A DNA stretch of 64,000 nt from Aureispira sp963837355 (lineage in GTDB: Bacteria > Bacteroidota > Bacteroidia > Chitinophagales > Saprospiraceae). Shown here one piece after another: positions 44,008-53,810 of the stretch. Made by a program: the position numbers and the translations under genes. Position 1 is the stretch's first letter. Each line of letters begins with the position of its first letter. The notes below the pieces were generated by a model, which was not told where the DNA came from, did not search any database, and worked only from the letters and a program-made list of their open reading frames with translations. The DNA lies in the NCBI GenBank assembly GCA_963837355.1, contig CAWIMY010000007.1, positions 2,104,315-2,168,314 of the forward strand, written 5' to 3'.

Positions 44008-44718
44008 CTAAGCAGGCTCTTGCAATAAGTCTAAGAATTCTACGGTAGCGGCTTCCATTTTAAAAACTACGCGGTCCATTTGGGCAATCAGCGTGTTATA
44101 GCCAATAAAGGCAATAATACCAACCACCAAACCAAAAGCTGTTGTAATCAAGGCTTGATAGATACCACCCGCTAAAGAAGCAGGACTGACATCCCCATCG
44201 GCCATGTTCATAAATGACAAAATCATTCCTGTTACCGTACCCAAGAAACCAATCATTGGCGCTGCTCCAGAAATTGTCGCTAAGAGAGAAAGGCGTTTTT
44301 CGAGTTTGTAAACTTCTAAGTTACCCACGTTTTGCACGGCTGTGTTGATGTCTTCTAGGGGCTTACCAATACGTTGTAGACCTTTAGAAACCAAGCGTGC
44401 TACAGGCGTATCGGCGGTATTGCACAAATTAATGGCAGACTTAATGTCTCCACTTTGGACATAACCACGGATAGAATCCATAAAGTTACTGTCTACTTCA
44501 CCCGCTCGCTTGATCGTCAAATAGCGCTCAATTAAAATATAAATGGCTATGACAGACAAGAGCAATAGGATAATAGCAATGGTGATACCAATGGCACCTC
44601 CTTGGGCGACAATACCAATTAGCGAAAAGCTTTCCGTAGTACCATCTACTGCTAGAGAATCAGTTTGAAATAGAAACAAAGGATTGAGAAACATAGTGTT
44701 GTTAGTTGGTTGGTCCAA
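44008..44718 (-). CDS. ExbB/TolQ-family proton channel protein
   Basis: 236 residues with three membrane segments: GGAIGITIAIILLLLSVIAI near 34-56 and two in the C-terminal half (MIGFLGTVTGMILSFM, YQALITTAFGLVVGIIAFIG). The motif SGAAPMIGFLGTVTGM is characteristic of MotA/TolQ/ExbB. It acts with the two downstream ExbD proteins as a proton-driven motor in the inner membrane. First gene of that operon. Confidence 0.95.
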   Translation of the reverse strand: MDQPTNNTMFLNPLFLFQTDSLAVDGTTESFSLIGIVAQGGAIGITIAIILLLLSVIAIYILIERYLTIKRAGEVDSNFMDSIRGYVQSGDIKSAINLCNTADTPVARLVSKGLQRIGKPLEDINTAVQNVGNLEVYKLEKRLSLLATISGAAPMIGFLGTVTGMILSFMNMADGDVSPASLAGGIYQALITTAFGLVVGIIAFIGYNTLIAQMDRVVFKMEAATVEFLDLLQEPA

Positions 44719-44904
44719 AAAATGAATAGGGGTGTTCTGATTCCCCTTAAGCTGTACTTAAAGCTAGCCCGCCGTAAGATAAAAATTCTGTTAAGGACTG
44801 TCTATTATTTGTACAATAATTTTAGCACTATCGCTATAACGTCTTTTCGAGGGGCTTATTTTGCTCCAACAACGTTAAACGCCTAAAAAGCACGCCAATT
44901 TGTT

Positions 44905-45435
44905 TTATCGGCGGCTAATGGAAACTCCTTCTGTCAAAAAAGAAATCCCCTGCTGTCCATTCGTAGAGATCATGACACCTTGAAAAACAGGTCTAACTTG
45001 ATCGGAAATAGCCGCCCATGCAAGGATGAAATTAGCCCCTGTACCACCTGCCATATCGTTCTCATCAATCACATATTCAATGGATTGCATCGGACTCAAG
45101 GCCAAGGTTTGCTGGGGTTGTAAGTAGGCGCGTACTTTGGCACCATCCGTATCGTAATAATCAATGGCATCGAGGTACAAGGTGTCGTACAAACTCGTAT
45201 TTCGAATACTCAACGTCGCCGTCAAATTAAATTTAACATCCTTGCTTTCGCTGTAAATGTCGGAGTAAATCGGGATGTAAACGGTGTCGCGGTAGGGCAT
45301 GCTATCGCTGTTAGTCGTCGAATTGTACTGTTTTAAAACGGCATCGCCATCAGGGTTGGCGCGGGGCTGGTCGGGCGGCAAACAAGCGCACAAAACAACC
45401 GCCATTGCCAATAAGTTGATGATAAGTGTTTTCAA
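44905..45435 (-). CDS. DUF3124 lipoprotein
   Basis: 176 residues with a lipoprotein signal (MAVVLCACLPP; several Cys at the lipobox, the likely one at LCAC). The mature part has VYIPIYSDIYSES, FNLTATLSIRNTSLYDTLYL and SIEYVIDENDMAGGTGANFI, then GVMISTNGQQGISF. This is the DUF3124 pattern, a small beta-sandwich of unknown function. It is a single gene, divergent from the 508-residue lipoprotein. Confidence 0.82.
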   Translation of the reverse strand: MKTLIINLLAMAVVLCACLPPDQPRANPDGDAVLKQYNSTTNSDSMPYRDTVYIPIYSDIYSESKDVKFNLTATLSIRNTSLYDTLYLDAIDYYDTDGAKVRAYLQPQQTLALSPMQSIEYVIDENDMAGGTGANFILAWAAISDQVRPVFQGVMISTNGQQGISFLTEGVSISRR

Positions 45436-45725
45436 AAGTAATAGTGTGTTTTAAAAGGTAAAACGCAGTCTTGCTGCTTCAATTTGCTAATCTATCGTTC
45501 TAAACTACTCAAAAACAGCCAAAAATTAGCCTTTCTAGGACGCAAGAATACAACAGTTCTATGGCCTACTAGTTAATGCAGACCGCTTTTCTTTTGATTT
45601 TTTATAAAAACAAGCCTCCTTAGTGTAACCTTCTGGCCTCTTTCCCTTATACGACTGTGCGCCTTTGGTACTAGTGCTACTACTTTATTTTTATCCGATA
45701 ACCTGTATTTTAAATCAAAAAAGAT

Positions 45726-47252
45726 ATGACTATTACAATAAATCCCAATCTTCTATGGAGTTGCTTGGTCTCCTTTGGCTTACTCTTGAGCGCTTGTAAC
45801 CAAGCTGCTCCTGCGCCTGAAAACGAATTGCATTCGTCACACGTGCAAGACGCGCCCGAAAATCCACAAATTGGGGAGGCTCTAGCTGTGATCCCAACGA
45901 ATGTTGCGACGACCGACGAGGGCACACGCCCAGAAAGCGCTCCAAGTAGCACCGCGCCCATCGAAAAACTATCCATCGCGCCCCCCATTGCAGGGGTCGA
46001 TGTACCCTTTCAAACTTACCGTTTCAACGCCGAAGACCCCAAAGAAATCGTTACGCCCACTGGAACGCGGATTAAAATTCCAGCCAGTGCTTTTGTCGAT
46101 CAAGCAGGAAAAGCAGTGCAAGGAGAAGTGGTAATCCGTTATCGGGAATTCCATACGGCTGCTGATATTATTACGAGTGGTATTCCCATGCACGAGCCCG
46201 AAACAGGGAATTATATGGAAACGGCAGGGATGTTTGAGATCAAAGGAGCCCAAAACGGCGAAGAAATTTTTATGTCCGCTAGCAAACCTGTCAAAATCGA
46301 TATGGTATCGCAAGTAGCGGGCAACCAATACAATTTTTACCAGCTTGGCGCCAAAGATTGCCGCTGGCAAGACAAAGGTACCGCTCCAGCTACGCCCAAT
46401 ACCCCCAAAATAGCCGCGCTCAAAAAGCTAGATGCGGAACTAAAGCAACAACAAAGTAAGGCGAAACCCCGCTTTGTGAAAAGCAGCCAAACCAATAATT
46501 TTGTCTTTGATTTAGAGGTCGATTACAGACGGCAACCTGAGTTGAAAACTTTTAAAAATGTAGTTTGGGAATATACAGGGGAGGGCGCTGACCCTGAACA
46601 AAATGAATGGGTCTTTAGCGAAGGAACGCGTTGGGATGGCGTAAAAATTGAGCCGTTAGACAATGGCTATTATGAAATGATCTTTCACAACTCCGCACAA
46701 GAATTTCGCACGACTGTACGCCCTGTGTTGACGGATAAAGATTACGACAAAGCTTTAGAAGCCTTCAATCAACGCACGGCTGCTGCAACAGCCGCCTTTA
46801 ACGAACAACAAGAGTTTTCTCGCCAATACTACAAAAGTCAAGGGGATTTGATGCGTAGTTTTGAAGTGAGCGAGTTTGCGATTTATAACTGGGATTGCTG
46901 GAAAAGCAGCAGAGATCGCAGGTACCATTTAGATCCTCGCTTTGACATCTTAGCTCAAGAAGTACTTCAAAAGACAGGCACAGATAACGTCCAATATTAC
47001 TTAGTATCTAGTAACAATCGTTCTGTGGTCTCTTTTAGAAAAGAAATGTTTAGTGCTTTTACTTACAATCCAAAGGAAAAAAATACCATCGTGGCAATTT
47101 TACCCAATGGACAGGCCGCCGTAGTAAAACCTAGTGCTTTTGAGGCGTTTGAGAAGAAAATATTAAAAGACCGTTTTAAGGTTAATTTAGTCACTTCAGA
47201 GGAAATTATCACTTCTGCCGCTGATTTGAAGCGCTTGATGACAGAGGGGTAA
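45726..47252 (+). CDS. Large bacteroidotal lipoprotein with ZU5-like segment
   Basis: 508 residues with signal peptide and lipobox (LVSFGLLLSAC). After a disordered Pro/Glu-rich linker, TGTRIKIPASAFVD followed by GEVVIRYREFH resembles the ZU5-like domain found in many bacteroidotal surface lipoproteins. The remainder is unrecognised and contains a conserved-looking region around FEVSEFAIYNWDCWKSS. The product is expected at the outer membrane or periplasm. Monocistronic, with a strong terminator behind. Confidence 0.75.
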   Translation: MTITINPNLLWSCLVSFGLLLSACNQAAPAPENELHSSHVQDAPENPQIGEALAVIPTNVATTDEGTRPESAPSSTAPIEKLSIAPPIAGVDVPFQTYRFNAEDPKEIVTPTGTRIKIPASAFVDQAGKAVQGEVVIRYREFHTAADIITSGIPMHEPETGNYMETAGMFEIKGAQNGEEIFMSASKPVKIDMVSQVAGNQYNFYQLGAKDCRWQDKGTAPATPNTPKIAALKKLDAELKQQQSKAKPRFVKSSQTNNFVFDLEVDYRRQPELKTFKNVVWEYTGEGADPEQNEWVFSEGTRWDGVKIEPLDNGYYEMIFHNSAQEFRTTVRPVLTDKDYDKALEAFNQRTAAATAAFNEQQEFSRQYYKSQGDLMRSFEVSEFAIYNWDCWKSSRDRRYHLDPRFDILAQEVLQKTGTDNVQYYLVSSNNRSVVSFRKEMFSAFTYNPKEKNTIVAILPNGQAAVVKPSAFEAFEKKILKDRFKVNLVTSEEIITSAADLKRLMTEG

Positions 47253-47288
47253 AGTACTATTTAGCGTTTTATTAGAAAGATTTTTGAG

Positions 47289-47327
47289 CGACTTGCTGGC
47301 CTTTTTGGTTGGTGGGTCGTTTTTTTT
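47289..47327 (+). terminator. Intrinsic terminator after the 508-residue lipoprotein
   Basis: CGACTTGCTGGCC (47289-47301), a TTTTT loop and GGTTGGTGGGTCG (47307-47319) form a 13-bp RNA stem using several G-U pairs, followed by eight T. Because of the G-U pairs the hairpin works only in the plus-strand RNA. Confidence 0.75.
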
Positions 47328-47340
47328 GGATAGAATTAGA

Positions 47341-47393
47341 AGTTGTTGCTGTTAATTTTTATTTTAATAAAAATTAACAACTATAAAACAACT
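47341..47393. promoter_or_regulatory. Palindromic operator-like sequence before a small gene
   Basis: GTTAATTTTTATT (47351-47363) and AATAAAAATTAAC (47366-47378) are perfect inverted repeats separated by two bases, with outer arms AGTTGTT (47341-47347) and AACAACT (47387-47393). The site ends 5 bases before the ATG of the 60-residue gene. It could bind a dimeric regulator or extrude as a cruciform. It is too AT-rich for a stable terminator. Confidence 0.5.
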
Positions 47394-47398
47394 AGATT

Positions 47399-47581
47399 AT
47401 GCTAAAGCTAGAAGGTTCTCAGAGCGAAAAAAGAAATTTTGGTGATATCGATTCTGCCGTAGAATACATTAGTCACCGAGTACATGAAAATTTTACAATT
47501 TATGCTACAGGGAGTACGCGCGTAGAGGAGTTGGTAAAAGAAATTCGAAAAAGGGTGAGTAATGTGATTAAACAGGGTTGA
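47399..47581 (+). CDS. Small protein of unknown function
   Basis: 60 residues (MLKLEGSQSEKRNFGDIDSA and onwards). Predominantly helical with a basic C-terminus (VEELVKEIRKRVSNVIKQG). No signal or membrane segment. Supported as a gene by its good codon texture, position right after a palindromic site, and lack of a competing frame. Not recognised. Confidence 0.5.
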   Translation: MLKLEGSQSEKRNFGDIDSAVEYISHRVHENFTIYATGSTRVEELVKEIRKRVSNVIKQG

Positions 47582-47963
47582 GTTACATGGCAAGTGAGGT
47601 CTATAGCCTCGCTTGTATTCTTATCGGTAGTCTTACCACTTTTCATCTTTCAATTTATCCGCAAGTCCTTTTGAAGAATTGACTTTTCTTCCAATATCCT
47701 AAAAATATAATTTAGATTCTTATATTTCACCACTCCTTGTTTTAGATTTTTGCCAATTGAAACGACAGTCTCTATTTCATAGATTCGAGAAACTTTCTTT
47801 TGAGAACACACTTCTTTTGCTTTTTAGTTTGCTGGCTGTAAAAACACTCAATAAAAAGCAAGGTGTCCCAAGGAAATATCTGCCACAGATAGAAACCAAC
47901 AAATGTTTTTAGGTAAATTCGCAATCTGTTAAGACTACATTCATTCCAACTTAAACAACAAAC
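47582..47963. other. Intergenic region with a decayed minus-strand frame
   Basis: 382 bases. On minus a start-less open frame (47823-47650) reads KEVCSQKKVSRIYEIETVVS and on to LEEKSILQKDLRIN; just after it another frame reads SSKGLADKLKDEKW. This looks like the decayed end of a gene of unknown type. No promoter for the sulfotransferase gene could be assigned. Confidence 0.35.
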
Positions 47964-49160
47964 ATGCTTTCTCAAGACAACATAGCAAGACCCTTCAATT
48001 GGTTGAACAAAGCAGGAGGATGGGCCAACCGCTTAGGCGTGAATTTTCCTGCCTTAACGACAGATGGAGTATTGGAGCAAGCAGCGCGCTTGTCAGGACT
48101 GGATGATTTTGGAGACGACCATTACCTTGAAGGGCTAGACGCGTTGATGTATTCGGCGCGCAAGGACAACCTCAATTTTATAGGGAAATTCCTTGTCAAT
48201 GCCTTGGCTATTGGCTGTGCACAGTCTAGGTTGGAATGGGTAGAACATCAAAAAAAGAAGTCCGCAGCTTTTGAGGGGTCTCTAAAGCCGCCGTTGATTG
48301 TGGTGGGCGCGCCCCGCTCAGGAACGACCATTATGCACCGAATGCTGGCCGCAGACCCCGCCAACCAAGCCATTCCTATGTGGCGATTGATCAAACCCTT
48401 TGCCCCTCTAAAAGGAAAAGATAAGCGCTTGGCGCACTTGCTTCGGGATATGAAAATCATGCAACGGTTAAGACCCGAATTAGCGAAAAAGCACGATCTG
48501 TCGCCCGAAAAACCAGAGGAATGCATTATGGTACAGGGTATGTCATTCAACAGCTTACTGTTTTATGCTTCTGCCCCTGTTTATTCTTACTTGGAGTGGT
48601 ACCAACAGGCCGACCGCTTCAAAATGTATGAGGAGTACGCTTCCATGTTACACTGGTACCAGCACCAAGACGACCGTCGATTGACGATGAAGTCGCCGCC
48701 CCATGCCGCCGATTTGTCGGAGCTGCTAGCGGCGGTACCCAATGCTTTAATCGTACAAACCCACCGCGATCCAGTAGAGGTTATCAACAGCGCCAACAGT
48801 TTGTTTCATACCCTACACTCGTTCCAAATGAAGCCTTACGACCTCGATAAGATGGTGGAAACCAACTTGCGTCAAATGGAGCTGATCTATGAGAAAAACA
48901 AGGAAAAGCGCCAAGCCCTTAACCATACCATCTGCGACGTAGATTACAAAGCTCTTGTCAAAGATCCTCTTGGCACCACCAAACAGGTTTACGCTCATTT
49001 TGGGCTAGAATGGACGGCCGATTATGAGGCTAGTTTAGGACAATTTATAAACCACAATCCCAAGGATAAATTAGGAAAACACCGCTATGCTGCCGAAGAT
49101 TTTGGATGGACGGATGCAGGGATTCGAGCGCGGTTTGCGGAGTATGGCACTGGAGTTTAA
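47964..49160 (+). CDS. Sulfotransferase-family protein
   Basis: 398 residues. The PAPS 5'-phosphosulfate loop IVVGAPRSGTTIMHRML is at about residues 111-127 and the 3'-phosphate-binding strand is IVQTHRDPVEVINSANSL. The arrangement matches the Sulfotransfer_3 type group found in many marine bacteria. It would move sulfate from PAPS to a hydroxyl or amine of a carbohydrate or lipid in the cytoplasm; substrate unknown. No signal peptide or membrane segment. Not obviously in an operon. Confidence 0.85.
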   Translation: MLSQDNIARPFNWLNKAGGWANRLGVNFPALTTDGVLEQAARLSGLDDFGDDHYLEGLDALMYSARKDNLNFIGKFLVNALAIGCAQSRLEWVEHQKKKSAAFEGSLKPPLIVVGAPRSGTTIMHRMLAADPANQAIPMWRLIKPFAPLKGKDKRLAHLLRDMKIMQRLRPELAKKHDLSPEKPEECIMVQGMSFNSLLFYASAPVYSYLEWYQQADRFKMYEEYASMLHWYQHQDDRRLTMKSPPHAADLSELLAAVPNALIVQTHRDPVEVINSANSLFHTLHSFQMKPYDLDKMVETNLRQMELIYEKNKEKRQALNHTICDVDYKALVKDPLGTTKQVYAHFGLEWTADYEASLGQFINHNPKDKLGKHRYAAEDFGWTDAGIRARFAEYGTGV

Positions 49161-49360
49161 AGAATTGATTTTTAGGGTTTTAGATGTTACTACGCTCTTC
49201 TTTTAGCTTTCTAATCAACGCAGGTGGATTGGTGGGTTGCTCAAATAAAGTGATCGCGCTGATTTTTCTATTCTAAGGGAACTTAACCTTTTCCAATTTA
49301 CTTTACCCATAAGTATTTATCACCTTACTTTGCTTGACAGAAAGCAAACAACCCCAAACC

Positions 49361-50176
49361 ATGAAAAACCTCCTAATCATAAACGGCGAAACCTATTGGC
49401 CTGAATTTTTCCCCAATTGCAATGTCGTTCGCAAAAACATCCAAGACACCGACTGGATTCTCAAACAAAACAAGCTCTATGTCACCGATAAAGACGGCGT
49501 TTTCCAGCCCGATGCCATTTTATGGCGAGTAGGAGCCATTCGGCCAACGGCCATACAAACAACCGCCCTAAACTTGATTGACTTGGCAGGGGTGCCCTGT
49601 GTAAACAGTCCCGCGACCTTGAAGCTGGGCTTTGACCGCCTGTCAATGTTGGGCATCTTAAAAGCACAAGGCTTACCCGTCATTGCTTTTGATGTGGTGA
49701 CGAAATCCACCTTGCTCAAAAACATCCAGCGAGATTTTCCCTTTGTCGTGAAAGTTGGGAATTACCACGGTGGCTATGGGAAAATCTTGGTGCGCAGCGA
49801 GCAGGAATGGCAAGAGGCAAAAGATTTGCTATTTATTACCACGGATTATGTAACCATTGAACCCTATATCCCTTATGTAAGGGACATCCGTTATATTGCA
49901 GTGGGCGACCGTGTTTGGGCCATGTCTCGAAAAGGGAAGTACTGGAAAGCCAACGTAGAAACGACGGATTTTACTGTATTAACTCCTGAAGAAATGCTGA
50001 CGCAGCAATTGAAAGCGTTGCAACATAACGTGGGAGCGGATAGTATTGCTATTGATATTTTGGAGGAGGCAGATGGAACCTTACACGTGGTAGAATACAA
50101 CGATATTCCTGGGCTGAGCGGTTTTTCGGACGAGTTGAAATGGAGCTTGGTCGCATGTGTAAACGCGGTTCTATAG
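49361..50176 (+). CDS. RimK-like ATP-grasp protein
   Basis: 271 residues from ATG 49361 (MKNLLIINGETYWPEFFPNC); a TTG 27 bases upstream is less likely. ATP-grasp features: FPFVVKVGNYHGGYGKILV (ATP-binding Lys and Gly-rich loop), YIPYVRDIRYIAVGDRVWAM, and the metal-binding end SIAIDILEEADGTLHVVEYND. The pattern is of RimK/glutathione-synthetase type, which ligate an amino acid or peptide carboxylate to an amine. No partner gene is adjacent and the substrate is unknown. Confidence 0.82.
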   Translation: MKNLLIINGETYWPEFFPNCNVVRKNIQDTDWILKQNKLYVTDKDGVFQPDAILWRVGAIRPTAIQTTALNLIDLAGVPCVNSPATLKLGFDRLSMLGILKAQGLPVIAFDVVTKSTLLKNIQRDFPFVVKVGNYHGGYGKILVRSEQEWQEAKDLLFITTDYVTIEPYIPYVRDIRYIAVGDRVWAMSRKGKYWKANVETTDFTVLTPEEMLTQQLKALQHNVGADSIAIDILEEADGTLHVVEYNDIPGLSGFSDELKWSLVACVNAVL

Positions 50177-50247
50177 TGGTGCCTTTTGCATAAATGGAAC
50201 CAACCATCAAAACAAGATCAAGAGATACTAAAGCCCAACGGGAATAA

Positions 50248-50395
50248 TTGAAAACAATTACAACGGCCTTTGACAAAGGCAAATTGACGGAAAAAACTAG
50301 TGAGCACCAAAGACCTCGGCCAACTAGAGCAAGCACAAACCCTACCCTTCATTGCTAATTTATTCAACAAAATAGGAAGCAATAGAAGTACTTAA
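50248..50395 (+). pseudogene. Possible decayed small coding sequence
   Basis: Two plus-strand frames read like one protein when joined: LKTITTAFDKGKLTEKT from TTG 50248, then STKDLGQLEQAQTLPFIANL and FNKIGSNRST to TAA 50395. No ATG, no known family. It lies between the ATP-grasp and WG-repeat genes. Confidence 0.3.
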
Positions 50396-50408
50396 ACTAT
50401 AGCGACCC

Positions 50409-53400
50409 ATGCCAAATAAAAGCCATTTTTTCCTATTTATCTTACTTAGTATTAGCCTCAGTGTTCAAGCACAGCTCTTTCCTGTCCGCGTTAACCAACA
50501 ATGGGGCTTGGTCGATAATCAAGGGAAAATGGTGGTTAAAACGGACTTTGATCACATTGGTACCTTACAACAACAACATTATTATTTAGTAGAACAAGCA
50601 GGATATTTGGGCGCGCTAGATACCGCAGGTACCTTGACCTTACCTTGTGAGTACCAGAACTTGATGTACTTGGGACAAAACTTATTTGCAGCTAGAAAAG
50701 CAGCCACTTGGCAGGTCATCAATGAAACGGGTAGGGTGCTGTTTGATAGCTTGGAGGCTAGTATAGAGCTGTTGAATTTTGGTTTTTTTTCGTATCAATA
50801 CGAAGAAGGTCTTGGCTTAGCCCATTGTGAAACAGGCAAGGTTTTGCCGCCGATCTATGCAGGGTTCAGAGTAGTTAATAATCGTTGGATAGAAGTCTTG
50901 GATACTAATAAAGGTCGGCAATGGGTGAATAAAAATGGACAGTTTGCATTACCGCACCCCATGGAGCAGATCGAACAAGAAAATGGGCTTTTTCTGACCC
51001 AACGCAATGGCAAATGGGGCTTGTATGACGACAATGGACACTGTTTAGTGCCCAATCAATGGGATCAATACCAATATCATGGCCTTGGTATCTACGAATG
51101 GAGAAAAGGGGCGCTTCGCCAATTGTATGTAGTGGAGACCGATGAATTACTGGAAACTACTTTTGCAGACATCAGACTCTACAATGCAGAGTTTTTACAA
51201 GTCTATTTCTATGGCGGCGATGTAGGATTGATGAATAACCTAGGTCAGCTGTTGTTTAGAGTAAAAGCCGAGGAATTAACTGACTTAGGGCAAGGATTTT
51301 TTAGGTATAAAATAGACAATTCTTATGGAATCGTCAGTGTTAAGGACAGCTTTCATATCGCTCCCAAATACCAATATATAGGGCGCTTTGAAGAAAACGT
51401 AGCCTTGGTTTGCCGCGATTCCAAGTGTGGGATTATTAATCAAAAAGGAAAAGAAGTACTGCCCTTAATCTACGAAGAAAGCTTTAGCGTACGCGACAAT
51501 CAAGCGCGTTATCGCCCAAAAGGAAAACCCCTACAACTCTTTGAATTTGATGAAAATGGAGAACTAGAAGGCCGACAGCAATTCGCTAAAATACGCTCTC
51601 TAAAAGTAGGTGGGGCGCGCACGGCTACAACGAGCAGGAATCGTTCCGCGATGGATACTTATCCCATCAACGATACGTTAAGTTGGGTATTCCATGAGAC
51701 GGTAGCGCGTTGGGGGATGATGAATACCAAAACCAATGTCTACAAATATACGCCACAGTGGGCGAATGTCTATATTTTGCCAGAACAGGGCTTATCTATT
51801 GTAGCTGAAACAAAACTAAACAGTGGCGGAAAACAGGACATTGGTCGTATCAACTTGATTTTCAACCAGCGCCTAGGTATTTTTAACAATGAAGTTGGCC
51901 TGCCCGTGACAAAAATGGAATTTCTAGACATTCGACTGTCAGACTTTACCGAGGACAGTTTGCCCGTGGCGCGCTGTGTCTTTATTGGTGGTAAGCACGG
52001 ACTAATTAACACGCGTGGCCGAGTTATCGCCCGCAATTATGTCTATATTGGAACATTTGCAAATGGGAAAGCCCGCGCCACGCAAAAAGGCCGTTTAAAA
52101 GTTGATCTCCAACAAAAAGTAACGCCTTTTATCAACTCAGCAAGTGCTTACTACAGGGGATTATTAGCCAATTATTCTTTTGACCAAGACGATGACATTC
52201 GCTTCTTTCGCCAATTTCTCAGCCAGGGAAGACTCTATTGCGAAAATCCGCAGTGGGGCTATATAGATATGAATAACGCCTTGCTAGTTGGTTTTCACTA
52301 CGATCACGCCGAGCGCTATCATCTAAATCATGCTATTGTTAATAAGAATGGAAAATATGGTCTATTAGATAGCGAAGGTCTAGAGTTGTTGCCGCCGCAA
52401 TACGATGGTTTTGACTTTTTAGAAAATACGGACAGCAGCTTGTATTTAATTCATATCAACCAGCAATGGAAAGGAGCGGTGGATACCTTTGGGCAGTTGA
52501 TTTTTCCTACCCAATATACGCAGGTGCGGAGTTATAAAGAAGACCGTATTGCCGTGCAAGATACGACAGGTGGCTGGGGATTTTTGGATAGAAAAGGAAC
52601 GGTCGTAGTGCCCCTAATACAACGTCAGGTACGAGATTATAAAGAAGGCCGTGCTGCTTTTTTAAAAGGCCATAAATGGGGTTTTTATGATAAGAACGGA
52701 CAGCCAATCATTGCTCCAACCTACCTTCGGGTAGGCGATTTTTCAGAGGGAAAAGCTTGGGTGCAATTGCCCCGAGGGGAACGCGGATACATCGACCGCG
52801 AAGGCAATTTATTATTCAAAGGGCGTTACAGCCAACTCAAAGATTTTCACCAAGGCCGTGCCACTATGCGCATTTCTAAAAAGGGTTGGGGAGTCTTGGA
52901 TAGCGAAGGCAACATTGTTGTAAAACCCAAAAAACGCTATAAGAAGATCGAAGCGTTCAACGCCTACAACATTGCCAAAGTACGCGTCGGTAAAAAATAC
53001 CGTTTAATTAATCGAGCAGGAAAATGGGTGGGGCGGCGAAATTTTGGGCTCATTGAGGACTTTTCGGAAGGGCTGGCAGCTGTTCGTTTACAAAGTACAA
53101 CCCAGTCTATTCTTTTTAAGGCCAATCTCAATTGGCGCTTGATTGATACGACAGGGGCTTTTGTGGGGACACAAGAATTTCGGCATATTACTGCTTTTTC
53201 AGAAGGCTTAGCCAAGTTTAAAAACAACAAAGGTCGGTTTGGGTATTTGAACCAACAAGGCGAAATTGTTGTCCCTGCCACCTACATCAAAGCCTCTGAT
53301 TTTGAAGCGGGCAAGGCGGTGGTTTGGCAAGCCTATAACAAAACAGGTGTTTTAGACAGCAGTACTCAACTGTCTATGCCCTTGATTCACGACAAAATTT

Positions 53401-53801
53401 TGGCCTATACCCAAGGCCTCGCCTTACTCAAAAAACGCAACAGTGGCTACGGCTATATTTTTGAAAATGCCAAGCCCCAAACCCCACTGCTTTACCGTGC
53501 TGCACGGCCTTTTCGCCACCAAGTAGCTTTGGTTAAACCAAACGATAAATGGGGGATGATTAATAGCCAAGGCTTAACCATGTTGTCCGATAAATACGAT
53601 GCGATTACCGATTTTGAGGAAGGTGCGGCGACGGTGACCATTAATAAGTTTTGGGGTATTGTCAATGCCCAAGGCGAGGTGTTGTTAGCACCTATTTACG
53701 AACAAATCGAATCCGTAGGCAATGGACTATTTCGAGTAGAAAAAGCCAATCAAGTTGGTTATATCAATGATCGGGGGGCTTGGGTTTGGCCACTACAATA
53801 A
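50409..53801 (+). CDS. WG-repeat protein, exported
   Basis: 1130 residues with a signal peptide (FFLFILLSISLSVQAQ). The rest is made of WG (beta-motif) repeats along its whole length, for example WGLVDNQGKMVVK, WGLYDDNGHCLVP, YGLLDSEGLELLPPQYDGF, WGFLDRKGTVVVPL, WGFYDKNGQPIIAPTY, WGMINSQGLTML and WGIVNAQGEVLLAPIYEQI. Such repeats form a large toroidal or elongated beta-structure and are often found on cell surfaces or in periplasm; no enzymatic domain is visible. It ends 9 bases before the stop of thiH on the opposite strand. Confidence 0.9.
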   Translation: MPNKSHFFLFILLSISLSVQAQLFPVRVNQQWGLVDNQGKMVVKTDFDHIGTLQQQHYYLVEQAGYLGALDTAGTLTLPCEYQNLMYLGQNLFAARKAATWQVINETGRVLFDSLEASIELLNFGFFSYQYEEGLGLAHCETGKVLPPIYAGFRVVNNRWIEVLDTNKGRQWVNKNGQFALPHPMEQIEQENGLFLTQRNGKWGLYDDNGHCLVPNQWDQYQYHGLGIYEWRKGALRQLYVVETDELLETTFADIRLYNAEFLQVYFYGGDVGLMNNLGQLLFRVKAEELTDLGQGFFRYKIDNSYGIVSVKDSFHIAPKYQYIGRFEENVALVCRDSKCGIINQKGKEVLPLIYEESFSVRDNQARYRPKGKPLQLFEFDENGELEGRQQFAKIRSLKVGGARTATTSRNRSAMDTYPINDTLSWVFHETVARWGMMNTKTNVYKYTPQWANVYILPEQGLSIVAETKLNSGGKQDIGRINLIFNQRLGIFNNEVGLPVTKMEFLDIRLSDFTEDSLPVARCVFIGGKHGLINTRGRVIARNYVYIGTFANGKARATQKGRLKVDLQQKVTPFINSASAYYRGLLANYSFDQDDDIRFFRQFLSQGRLYCENPQWGYIDMNNALLVGFHYDHAERYHLNHAIVNKNGKYGLLDSEGLELLPPQYDGFDFLENTDSSLYLIHINQQWKGAVDTFGQLIFPTQYTQVRSYKEDRIAVQDTTGGWGFLDRKGTVVVPLIQRQVRDYKEGRAAFLKGHKWGFYDKNGQPIIAPTYLRVGDFSEGKAWVQLPRGERGYIDREGNLLFKGRYSQLKDFHQGRATMRISKKGWGVLDSEGNIVVKPKKRYKKIEAFNAYNIAKVRVGKKYRLINRAGKWVGRRNFGLIEDFSEGLAAVRLQSTTQSILFKANLNWRLIDTTGAFVGTQEFRHITAFSEGLAKFKNNKGRFGYLNQQGEIVVPATYIKASDFEAGKAVVWQAYNKTGVLDSSTQLSMPLIHDKILAYTQGLALLKKRNSGYGYIFENAKPQTPLLYRAARPFRHQVALVKPNDKWGMINSQGLTMLSDKYDAITDFEEGAATVTINKFWGIVNAQGEVLLAPIYEQIESVGNGLFRVEKANQVGYINDRGAWVWPLQ

Positions 53802-53810
53802 ACGTCACTA

